This document shows positions 1 to 6,844 of a DNA stretch of 13,219 nucleotides, one piece after another (the stretch's first letter is position 1; every line of letters starts with the position of its first letter). This DNA is from an uncultured Pelagibacterales bacterium (GTDB lineage Bacteria > Pseudomonadota > Alphaproteobacteria > Pelagibacterales > Pelagibacteraceae). The position numbers and the translations under genes are program-made. The stretch spans positions 1-13,219 of the forward strand of contig CAJVZX010000015.1 of the NCBI GenBank assembly GCA_913020625.1, written 5' to 3'. The notes beneath the pieces are model-generated. The model was given only the letters and a program-made list of their open reading frames with translations. It ran no database searches and was not told the origin of the DNA.

Positions 1-410
1 CCCCATCTTGCATTTGCAGCATTTAAAGCATATCTAGCATTCATCACTGGAACTACTAGCTGTGGTCCGGCTATTGTAGAAATTTCATTATCTACATTCT
101 TAGTTTTAATTTTAAATTTTTTCCCCTCTTTTTTTAAGTATCTAATCTCATTTAAAAAATTTGAATATTTTTTAATATTAATTTTTTCTCCCTTTTTATC
201 TCGATGCCAAATGTCAATTTTTTTTTGTAAAATTTCCCTAAATTCTAGAAGATTTTTATTTTTTGGAGCCAGTTCGTGAGCGTATTTATCTAAACCATAC
301 CAAAACTTATCTTTAATTATACCCGTGCCTGGTAAAAGTTCTTTATTTATAAAATTTGCTAATTCTAACGAAACAGATAAATTTTTTATTTTTTTGTATT
401 TTTTTTTCAT
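1..410 (-). CDS. glcB: malate synthase G, N-terminal part (cut by window edge)
   Basis: This enzyme condenses glyoxylate with acetyl-CoA to give malate in the cytoplasm, the second step of the glyoxylate shunt and a route for using glycolate or glycine-derived glyoxylate. Translating the minus strand from 410 gives 136 residues that end at the window edge; the full family length is about 720. Recognisable malate synthase G blocks are LLPGTG near residue 24, an FW pair followed by HELAPKN near residues 45-51, IDIWHR near residue 65, and AGPQLVVPVMNARYALNAAN just before the edge. The last block is the family signature. The frame is open upstream to a stop at 459-461, but ATG at 410 puts the start the expected distance before the first conserved block. 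An AGAG lies 5 bases before it, one of the few Shine-Dalgarno-like sites in the window. The gene is divergent from accA. The family call is near certain; the start is likely. Confidence 0.93.
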   Translation of the reverse strand, partial: MKKKYKKIKNLSVSLELANFINKELLPGTGIIKDKFWYGLDKYAHELAPKNKNLLEFREILQKKIDIWHRDKKGEKINIKKYSNFLNEIRYLKKEGKKFKIKTKNVDNEISTIAGPQLVVPVMNARYALNAANARW

Positions 411-441
411 ATCAGCTCTGCTAATCCCTCTATCCAGGCAT
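411..441 (-). promoter_or_regulatory. GC-rich patch in the glcB leader
   Basis: Directly upstream of the glcB ATG, about 30 bases (minus-strand TGCCTGGATAGAGGGATTAG followed by CAGAGCTGAT) are about 50% G+C inside an intergenic region that is otherwise almost pure A/T. The patch holds two similar units, GGATAG and GGATTAG. It could be a 5' UTR control element, part of a longer glcB product from a non-ATG start, or chance. SAR11 glcB is known to be controlled by a glycine riboswitch in some strains, but I do not see that aptamer here. Confidence 0.3.
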
Positions 442-475
442 TTAAAGTCAATTTTTATTTAAAAACAATAATAAA

Positions 476-481
476 ATTATA
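476..481 (-). promoter_or_regulatory. possible -10 box for glcB
   Basis: The minus strand reads TATAAT, a perfect -10 match, about 65 bases upstream of the glcB ATG. I see no good -35 at the right distance. A second option is TTGTTT, 17 bases, TTAAAT closer to the gene. In sequence this AT-rich, such matches occur often by chance. Confidence 0.3.
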
Positions 482-508
482 AATAATCATTTTATTGCCT
501 TATTTTTT

Positions 509-535
509 TTGATTATCTTATTTTAAAACTATAGT
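509..535 (+). promoter_or_regulatory. possible accA promoter
   Basis: TTGATT at 509-514 and TATAGT at 530-535 are separated by 15 bases, slightly short for a sigma-70 promoter. Transcription would start only about 13 bases before the accA ATG, giving a very short leader without a Shine-Dalgarno sequence. This is weak evidence in an AT-rich spacer. Confidence 0.25.
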
Positions 536-554
536 TTATTTTAAATTAGAAATT

Positions 555-1664
555 ATGAAGAATTATTTAGATTTTGAAGCTGAAATCAAAGATATAGAAT
601 TGGAAATAAACAATTTAAAAGATCCATATAGCAGTGATGGATTGACTGAAGTAGATACTAATAAAATTAATGAACTACAAAGCGAGTTAGATCTAAAATT
701 AAAAGAAGTATATTCCAACCTAAATCCTTGGCAGAAAACTTTACTGGCAAGACATGAAGAAAGACCAAAAGCAAAATATTTTATTAATAATTTATTTTCA
801 GATTTTATTAAATTATCGGGAGATAGAAATTTTGGTGAAGACAAGTCAGTAATAACAGGATTTGCAGTTTTTGAAGGACAATCAGTCTTGGTAATTGGAC
901 AAGAAAAGGGCAGTGATTTAGATTCTAGAATTGAACATAATTTTGGAATGATGAAACCCGAAGGGTATAGAAAAAGTATAAGATTAATGAAACTTGCAGA
1001 AAAATTTAATATTCCAATAATTTCTTTTGTTGACACTCCAGGGGCTCATCCAGGAGCTGGCAGTGAGGAACGTGGAATTGCTGAAGCGATAGCAAAATCT
1101 ATAGAAAGCTGCATGTCTTTAAAAGTTCCAAATATTTCAATTATAATAGGAGAAGGTGGTTCAGGTGGTGCAATTGCATTAGCATCTTCCAATAAGGTTA
1201 TTATGTTAGAAAATGCAATTTATTCTGTAATCTCCCCTGAAGGATGCGCATCTATATTGTGGAGAGATCCTAAAAAAACTTTAGCTGCCGCAGAGGCAAT
1301 GAAGTTGTCAGCTAAAGAATTACTAGAATTAGGCATAATAGATGAAATAATATCCGAGCCAAGTGGTAGCGCCCATAGAGATAAAGTTGGTATTTTAAAT
1401 GAAGTAAAAAAATCAATACGAAATAATTTAAATGAATTTTCTAATTTGGATGGTGAAGAAATATTAAATCATAGAAAACAAAAATTTCTTTCAATGGGTA
1501 GAAAAAAGGGATTTAAAATGAATATTGAAAGCTCTGATAAAATGACGCTTGATGAAGGAATTTTATTTAAATTTAAACAAAAATTTTTTTCCAATAAATT
1601 TTCTATTCCAATTCTTATTTGTTTTTTGGTTATTCTTTTAAGTTTAATCTTATTTTATTTATAA
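555..1664 (+). CDS. accA: acetyl-CoA carboxylase carboxyltransferase subunit alpha, with extra C-terminal membrane helix
   Basis: AccA pairs with AccD to move CO2 from biotin-carboxyl carrier protein to acetyl-CoA, making malonyl-CoA for fatty-acid synthesis. Family landmarks run in order: N-terminal LDFE and the heptad-like helix, PWQKTLLARH near residue 58, SGDRNFGEDK near 88, NFGMMKPEGYRK near 130, DTPGAHPGAGSEERG near 160-174, GEGGSGGAIAL near 198-208, and VISPEGCASILW near 224-235. The normal end of the family corresponds to the FLSMGRKK stretch near residues 311-318. About 51 more residues follow: a hydrophilic linker, a lysine-rich stretch (KFKQKFF), then an uninterrupted hydrophobic helix from about residue 349 to the last residue, 369. 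The usual length is about 315-320. The helix predicts a tail anchor with the enzyme facing the cytoplasm. No Shine-Dalgarno site is visible. The stop abuts the secA stop on the other strand. Identity is certain; the tail's role is unknown. Confidence 0.97.
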   Translation: MKNYLDFEAEIKDIELEINNLKDPYSSDGLTEVDTNKINELQSELDLKLKEVYSNLNPWQKTLLARHEERPKAKYFINNLFSDFIKLSGDRNFGEDKSVITGFAVFEGQSVLVIGQEKGSDLDSRIEHNFGMMKPEGYRKSIRLMKLAEKFNIPIISFVDTPGAHPGAGSEERGIAEAIAKSIESCMSLKVPNISIIIGEGGSGGAIALASSNKVIMLENAIYSVISPEGCASILWRDPKKTLAAAEAMKLSAKELLELGIIDEIISEPSGSAHRDKVGILNEVKKSIRNNLNEFSNLDGEEILNHRKQKFLSMGRKKGFKMNIESSDKMTLDEGILFKFKQKFFSNKFSIPILICFLVILLSLILFYL

Positions 1665-4217
1665 AGCGCCGCAGCAGTGCTTAAATTTTTTTCCTGTAAC
1701 AAGGCATTTTTCGTTTCTTGAGATTTTATTGTTTTTATGTTTAAGCAACAAGCAATTAGGATTATTTACAATTTTCTGTTGTGGTTCTTCCTTTTTTTCA
1801 CTCCCAATAGGTTTTTCAACTATTGTTAGGTTGTAAAGAATTATTAATACCTCAAATTTTATTTTTTCAAGTAAATTTTCAAATAAGCTAAAGGCTTCTT
1901 TTCTATATTCAACTAGTGGATCTTTTTGTCCATAACTACGAAGACCAATAACTTGACGTAATTGTTCTAAATATTGAAGATGAGATCTCCAGTTTGTATC
2001 CAAAGTTTGGATAAAAATTCTTTTTTCAATTTCAATATTTTGTTTTTCGCCCAATAGTTTTTCTCTTTCAGATCTTTTCTGGTTGAATATTTCAATAATT
2101 TTGTTTTTGAATTCTTTATCATTTAACTTTAATAAACTACTTAAAATTTTTTCATCTATACTTTTTCCTAATAAAGATTTTATTTTTATAGTTATATTTT
2201 TATTTTTTGGATTTTTATGAATTTCTTTTTTTTCAGCTAAGAATAAGTTGATTGTTTCATCTAAAAAACCATTCGTTAATTCATAAATTTTTTCATCTAT
2301 TAAAACATCTTTTCTTTGTGAAAATACAACCTGTCTTTGGTCATTCATCACATCATCAAATTTAAGCAAAGTTTTTCTAATATCATAATTTCTTGCCTCA
2401 ACTTTTTGTTGTGCCCTCTCCAATGCTTTATTTATCCATGGGTGATCTATAGATTCATTTTCTTTTAGGCCAAGTTTACTAAGAATATTCGTCATTGATT
2501 CTGCTCCAAATATTCTCATTAAATCATCCTCTAAGCTTATAAAAAAAATTGAATTTCCTTGATCACCCTGTCTACCCGATCGTCCTCTTAACTGATTGTC
2601 AATTCTTCTACTTTCATGTCTTTCTGTTCCAATTACAAATAGACCTCCAAGTTCCTTAACTTTATTTTTTTCATCATAATTATTTTCACTGAAACTTTTA
2701 CCACCTAATTTTATATCGGTACCTCGTCCTGCCATATTAGTGCTAACAGTTACTGCATCAATTTTCCCCGCATCAGCTATGATAATTGCTTCTTTCTCAT
2801 GTTGTTTTGCATTTAATACAGAATGTTTTATTCCATTAACATTTAGTAACTTAGAATAAGTTTCAGATTTATTTATACTTGTGGTACCTATTAATACTGG
2901 CTGTCCCTTTTTGTTACACTCAATTACTTTATCAATGATTGCTTTATTTTTTTCTTTGTCTGTTCTAAAAATTTTATCATTTGAATCTATTCTTATCATT
3001 TTTTCATTTGTAGGAATTGAAATTACTGGCAAATTATAAATATCAAAAAACTCTTCTGCTTCAGTTGCCGCAGTACCAGTCATACCTGCTAGTTTTTTAT
3101 ACATCCGAAAATAATTTTGGTAAGTAATATTTGCCAATGTTTGATTTTCTGAAAGAATATCAACTTTTTCTTTTGCCTCTAATGCTTGATGAAGTCCATC
3201 AGAATATCTTCGACCTTCAAGAACTCTTCCTGTAAATTCATCAATTATTTTTATAGAATTATTTTGAACAATATAATCTTTACCTAAAAAAAATAAATGA
3301 TTTGCCCTCAAGGCCTGATTAACATGATGAACTAAATTAAGATTTTTTGGATCATAAAAATTATTATTTTTAAGAATATCTGCTTTAGTAAAAATTCCTT
3401 CAATTTTATCTATTCCTATATTTGTAAGTAATACATTTTTATCTTTTTCATCTATTTCATAGTCTGAAGGATGTAGATCTTTGATAAGTTTGTCTACCGT
3501 TAAGTACTGATCCGGTTTATGTTCTACGGGACCAGATATAATTAAAGGAGTCCTGGCTTCATCAATAAGTATACTATCTACTTCATCAACAATACAGAAA
3601 TTATGGTTTCTCTGCACCATTTCTGATAATGAATAATTCATATTATCTCTAAGATAATCAAAACCCAGTTCACTATTAGTTCCGTAGGTTATATCGCACT
3701 CATAATTTTTTTTTCTTTCAATGGTATCTAATTCACTAGTAATGCATCCAACACTTAATCCTAAATAATTATAAATTTTACCCATCCACTCAGAATCTCG
3801 TTTTGCTAAATAATCATTTACCGTAACTATATGAACGCCTTTTTCTTCAAGTGCATTTAGATATGCTGGTAAGGTTGAAACTAATGTTTTTCCTTCTCCC
3901 GTTTTCATTTCTGCAATTTTACCTTCATGAAGAATTATTCCTCCCATAAGTTGAACATCAAAATGTCTTTCTTTAAGGGTTCTAAAAGCTGCTTCTCTGA
4001 CCAATGCAAAAGCTTCAGGCAAAATTTGATCTAAGTTTTCTCCTTCTTTAATTCTTTTTTTTAATTCCAAAGTTTTGACTGGAAATTCATTTTGAGCAAT
4101 TTTTTTAACTTCATGCTCTTTATTATTTATTTGTATTACAAGATTTTTTAATCTTTTAAGTTGTTTTTCATTATCTGACTTAAATATCTTGTTAATAAAA
4201 TTTAAGGGGTTGAACAT
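1659..4217 (-). CDS. secA: preprotein translocase ATPase SecA
   Basis: SecA is the ATP-driven motor that pushes unfolded preproteins through the SecYEG channel in the inner membrane. The 852 residues (E. coli has 901) are complete through the core: Walker A GEGKT at 107-111, the VTVNDYLAKRD block at 131-141, Walker B DEVDS at 211-215 followed by DEARTPLIISG, the helicase-like NMAGRGTDIKLGG and QLRGRSGRQGD blocks in the second nucleotide-binding fold, and the helical scaffold and wing domains with LDTNWRSHLQYLEQLR. The C-terminal zinc-binding tail is altered. In place of the usual CxCx8C(H/C) there is C838, nine residues, then C848-C849, with the second usual cysteine replaced by Leu. C822 lies further upstream. 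The start ATG at 4217 gives the expected short amphipathic N-terminus. The gene is convergent and stop-abutting with accA, and divergent from argJ across a 71-base spacer. Confidence 0.98.
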   Translation of the reverse strand: MFNPLNFINKIFKSDNEKQLKRLKNLVIQINNKEHEVKKIAQNEFPVKTLELKKRIKEGENLDQILPEAFALVREAAFRTLKERHFDVQLMGGIILHEGKIAEMKTGEGKTLVSTLPAYLNALEEKGVHIVTVNDYLAKRDSEWMGKIYNYLGLSVGCITSELDTIERKKNYECDITYGTNSELGFDYLRDNMNYSLSEMVQRNHNFCIVDEVDSILIDEARTPLIISGPVEHKPDQYLTVDKLIKDLHPSDYEIDEKDKNVLLTNIGIDKIEGIFTKADILKNNNFYDPKNLNLVHHVNQALRANHLFFLGKDYIVQNNSIKIIDEFTGRVLEGRRYSDGLHQALEAKEKVDILSENQTLANITYQNYFRMYKKLAGMTGTAATEAEEFFDIYNLPVISIPTNEKMIRIDSNDKIFRTDKEKNKAIIDKVIECNKKGQPVLIGTTSINKSETYSKLLNVNGIKHSVLNAKQHEKEAIIIADAGKIDAVTVSTNMAGRGTDIKLGGKSFSENNYDEKNKVKELGGLFVIGTERHESRRIDNQLRGRSGRQGDQGNSIFFISLEDDLMRIFGAESMTNILSKLGLKENESIDHPWINKALERAQQKVEARNYDIRKTLLKFDDVMNDQRQVVFSQRKDVLIDEKIYELTNGFLDETINLFLAEKKEIHKNPKNKNITIKIKSLLGKSIDEKILSSLLKLNDKEFKNKIIEIFNQKRSEREKLLGEKQNIEIEKRIFIQTLDTNWRSHLQYLEQLRQVIGLRSYGQKDPLVEYRKEAFSLFENLLEKIKFEVLIILYNLTIVEKPIGSEKKEEPQQKIVNNPNCLLLKHKNNKISRNEKCLVTGKKFKHCCGAL

Positions 4218-4288
4218 TTATTTATTTAATTTGTAGAATTTCATTAATTAAGTATCTATATAGTTATTTATTAATAAATTTAAACATA
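4218..4288. promoter_or_regulatory. divergent secA/argJ promoter region
   Basis: This 71-base spacer must hold promoters for both secA and argJ. Toward argJ, TTGTAG at 4231-4236 and TATCTA at 4253-4258 are 16 bases apart. The spacer also contains the short palindromes CTATATAG (4256-4263) and TTTATTAATAAA (4267-4278), of the size an operator might have but unremarkable at this base composition. There is no Shine-Dalgarno sequence before either ATG and no riboswitch-like structure. Confidence 0.35.
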
Positions 4289-5593
4289 ATGGCAATAAAT
4301 ATAAAAAATTTTTTAAATGTAAAAAATAAGCTTTCTAAAATGAGAGATTTTCAGGATCTAGGTCATATAGAAGGTATTTCAATATCTGCAATTACAGCAG
4401 ATCTTTATGGTGATGGAAGAGATGATATTACTCTTTTCTATTTTAGCGAGGGAGCAAAATATGCTTCTGTTTATACAAAATCAAAAATTGTATCAGAAAA
4501 TATCAAATTTAATCTTCAATTAAAAAATAAATTGGTAAAAGCATTATTTATAAATACAAAAAATGCAAACACTTTTACCGGAAAGCAAGGATTTGAAAGC
4601 ATTAGGGAATTATCAAAATATTTGTCTAAAGAATTAACTTTGAGAGCTAGTAGAGCCGAGGTTGGAACAAATGATGTTGTTAAGCCAAACCAAATTTTAT
4701 TTGCCTCAACAGGAGTGATTGGCGAAACTTATCCAGTCGAAAAAATAAAAAACAAAATTCCTGATTTGGTAGCAAGTCTAAAAACTGTTCAAAATAAATA
4801 TGTTTGGGTAAAAGCAGCTTCAGCAATAAAAACGACAGATACAATTCCAAAGCTAGCTTTTGAAGAGTGTAAAATTGGAGAAAAAAATGTTAAAATTTAT
4901 GGTATTGCCAAAGGAAGTGGAATGATTGCACCTAATATGGCAACGATGCTTGCTTTTATTTTTACGGATGCAGATCTTTCTGCAAATATATTAAAATCAC
5001 TTTTAAAAAGAAATATCGATAGCACATTTAATGCTATAACAGTTGATGGCGATACATCTACTAATGATATGCTTACATTTTTTTCTACTGGCAAAGTAAA
5101 TAATTCCAATATTGAAAATATTTTAGATCCAAGACTAATTAATTTTGAAAAAAAATTACACAATGTAATGTTAAACTTAAGTTTGCAAATTATAAAAGAC
5201 GGAGAGGGTGCAAAAAAACTTTTAAAAATTAATATTAGTAAAGCACAAAATTATCAGTCTGCTAGAAAAATTGCTTTTTCAATTGCCAATTCACCACTAA
5301 TAAAAACGGCTATCGCGGGTGAAGATCCTAACTGGGGTAGAGTAATAATGGCAATTGGAAAATCAGGAGAAAATGTAAATGTGAAAAAATTAAATATTAA
5401 ATTTGGAGAGCTTAGTATTATAAAAAATGGAGAACTTAATTCTGAATATGATGAAAAAATTGTCCAAGAATATATGGAATGGGATTCTATTGAAATTAAT
5501 GTAGAAATGAATATAGGTGAAGGAAATTATATAGCGTATACATGTGATTTTACAAAAGACTATATTGATATTAATACAGACTACCGTACCTAA
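4289..5593 (+). CDS. argJ: bifunctional glutamate N-acetyltransferase / ornithine acetyltransferase
   Basis: ArgJ moves the acetyl group from N-acetylornithine to glutamate, giving ornithine and recycling acetyl groups in the cyclic arginine pathway. Many members can also acetylate glutamate from acetyl-CoA. Visible marks are STGVIG near 140-145 (oxyanion-hole region), the KGSGMIAPNMATMLAF block with predicted self-cleavage just before Thr219, TVDGDTSTND about 30 residues later, AGEDPNWGRV in the C-terminal half, and the typical C-terminus INTDYRT. At 434 residues it is a little longer than the usual 400-415; most of the excess is at the N-terminus before the conserved HIEGISI region. ATG at 4289 is the only sensible start, without a Shine-Dalgarno sequence. 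The protein should self-process into alpha and beta chains. Whether it is mono- or bifunctional cannot be read from sequence alone. Confidence 0.96.
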   Translation: MAINIKNFLNVKNKLSKMRDFQDLGHIEGISISAITADLYGDGRDDITLFYFSEGAKYASVYTKSKIVSENIKFNLQLKNKLVKALFINTKNANTFTGKQGFESIRELSKYLSKELTLRASRAEVGTNDVVKPNQILFASTGVIGETYPVEKIKNKIPDLVASLKTVQNKYVWVKAASAIKTTDTIPKLAFEECKIGEKNVKIYGIAKGSGMIAPNMATMLAFIFTDADLSANILKSLLKRNIDSTFNAITVDGDTSTNDMLTFFSTGKVNNSNIENILDPRLINFEKKLHNVMLNLSLQIIKDGEGAKKLLKINISKAQNYQSARKIAFSIANSPLIKTAIAGEDPNWGRVIMAIGKSGENVNVKKLNIKFGELSIIKNGELNSEYDEKIVQEYMEWDSIEINVEMNIGEGNYIAYTCDFTKDYIDINTDYRT

Positions 5594-5629
5594 TATTGAT
5601 ATATTTAAAAAGATAACTAAATAATTATA

Positions 5630-6049
5630 ATGATTAAATATAATTTAATTTGTGACAAGTGTAAGTTTACTTTTAACAGCTGGTTTTCGGCTTCATCAGA
5701 ATTTGATCGTTTGAAAAAAAAAAAACTGATTACGTGTACATATTGTGGATCATATAAAATTTCAAAATCGATTATGTCACCTAACGTTTCTAGGATTGAA
5801 CAAATTGATAAAAATAAAATTAAAATTAAAAAAGAAGTAAGAAAAAAAATTCTTGAATATCAAAAATTTATTAAGGAAAATAGTACTTACGTTGGCGAGG
5901 ATTTTGCTTATGAAGCTAGAAGTTTGCATTATGATAAAAAAAAATCAAAAACAATATATGGCAAAGCGACCCAAGAAGAAATTAATGATTTAGATGAAGA
6001 AGGAATTGAAACCACAACAATTCCTTGGATCAAAGATAATGAAAATTAA
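5630..6049 (+). CDS. DUF1178 family zinc-ribbon protein
   Basis: This is a 139-residue protein of the DUF1178 family, widespread in Proteobacteria with no established function that I know of. The N-terminus carries two CxxC pairs, C8/C11 and C36/C39, in the spacing of a zinc ribbon, with the family's SWFSASSEFDRL between them. The middle is a charged, lysine-rich helix. The C-terminal half has the family signature: ENSTYVGEDFAYEARSLHY, then IYGKAT and EEGIETTTIPW. The codons for Lys29-Lys32 form a run of twelve A's at 5714-5725, a potential slippage site. It lies 36 bases after argJ on the same strand and is probably co-transcribed with it. Its stop overlaps the ubiG stop on the other strand. 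In larger alphaproteobacteria this family also sits next to ubiG and lysC, from memory. Confidence 0.9.
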   Translation: MIKYNLICDKCKFTFNSWFSASSEFDRLKKKKLITCTYCGSYKISKSIMSPNVSRIEQIDKNKIKIKKEVRKKILEYQKFIKENSTYVGEDFAYEARSLHYDKKKSKTIYGKATQEEINDLDEEGIETTTIPWIKDNEN

Positions 6050-6768
6050 TTTTTTATAAAAGAAGAAATATAATTAACAGACTTATCTCTACTAATATTC
6101 CACTGATCTAAAAAAATATTATAAACTATTCCATCTTCTTGATTTTGTTTTAAATTGAAATTAGAACAAATCTTATTTAATTCATTTGGTTTTACAAAAT
6201 TGTTCCAATCATGTGTTCCAATTGGCAACCATCTAAGGACATACTCAGCTCCAACTATAGCAAATACATATGATTTAAGAGTTTTATTTAAAGTAGCAAT
6301 AAACATAATTCCGTTTTTTTTTAATAAATTTGAACAACATTTAATAAAATATTTAAGATCAGAAACATGCTCTACAATTTCCATATTTAGGATTATATCG
6401 TATCTTTTTTTATCATTTAATTTTTCTGGAGAAGTATTTATATAATTTATTTTTAATTCACTTTTTTTTAAGTGTAACTTGGCAATTTCTATATTTTTTT
6501 TTGATGCATCTATAGCCGTAACATTAGCTCCTAGCCTTGACATTGGTTCAGATAATAATCCTCCACCACAACCAATATCAAGCAAACTTAAATTACTAAA
6601 TGGCGTTTTAAAAGATGTTATTTTAAAATGGTTAATTACTCCAGTTTTAATGTATTGAATTCTAGAAGGGTTAAATTTGTGTAAAGGTTTAAACTTTCCT
6701 TTAGGATCCCACCATTCTTCAGCCATTCTAGAAAATTTTTCTATTTCTTTATGATTTATTGTTTTCAT
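6046..6768 (-). CDS. ubiG: ubiquinone biosynthesis O-methyltransferase UbiG
   Basis: UbiG performs both SAM-dependent O-methylations in ubiquinone synthesis, at the inner membrane face. Its 240 residues equal the E. coli length. The N-terminal block EIEKFSRMAEEWWDPKGKFK (residues 8-27) and the following LHKFNPSRIQYI separate UbiG from other class I methyltransferases. The SAM-binding motif DIGCGGGLLSEP is at 64-75, the acidic ribose-binding residue is in AIDAS at 85-89, and the post-motif block MEIVEHV is at 129-135. The stop shares bases with the DUF1178 stop (TTAA at 6046-6049), so the two genes converge with no space. It is divergent from lysC across 76 bases. No Shine-Dalgarno sequence is seen upstream. 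UbiG rather than a menaquinone methyltransferase is favoured by the N-terminus and the alphaproteobacterial context. Confidence 0.95.
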   Translation of the reverse strand: MKTINHKEIEKFSRMAEEWWDPKGKFKPLHKFNPSRIQYIKTGVINHFKITSFKTPFSNLSLLDIGCGGGLLSEPMSRLGANVTAIDASKKNIEIAKLHLKKSELKINYINTSPEKLNDKKRYDIILNMEIVEHVSDLKYFIKCCSNLLKKNGIMFIATLNKTLKSYVFAIVGAEYVLRWLPIGTHDWNNFVKPNELNKICSNFNLKQNQEDGIVYNIFLDQWNISRDKSVNYISSFIKN

Positions 6769-6844
6769 TTCAGATTTTCTTGTAGAAATTAATTTTTAAG
6801 AGTATTTTACCAAAAAATTTCGTAACTATAAATAATAAATAAAC
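6769..6844. promoter_or_regulatory. divergent ubiG/lysC promoter region
   Basis: This 76-base spacer lies between two divergent genes. Toward lysC, TTTACC at 6806-6811 and TATAAA at 6827-6832 are 15 bases apart. Transcription would start a few bases before the lysC ATG, so the message would be nearly leaderless. The spacer is too short for a lysine riboswitch, and none is seen. The ubiG promoter is not clear. Confidence 0.3.

Noticed and set aside
411..554. Glycine riboswitch upstream of glcB
   Set aside because: It was expected from reports on SAR11 glcB, but the leader after the best -10 is only about 60 bases and lacks the G-rich conserved aptamer segments. Only a short GC-rich block is present.
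563..1036. Minus-strand open frame of 157 codons inside accA
   Set aside because: It is the antisense of a strongly conserved enzyme gene, with no recognisable motif, start signal or family. It is a shadow frame.
4897..5163. Minus-strand open frame inside argJ
   Set aside because: It is a shadow of the conserved ArgJ coding frame, with no own start signal or family.
6155..6445. Plus-strand open frame inside ubiG
   Set aside because: It is a shadow of the conserved UbiG frame; its composition follows the antisense of the methyltransferase.
6769..6844. Lysine riboswitch before lysC
   Set aside because: The spacer is 76 bases, far shorter than the aptamer (about 170), and has no matching structure.
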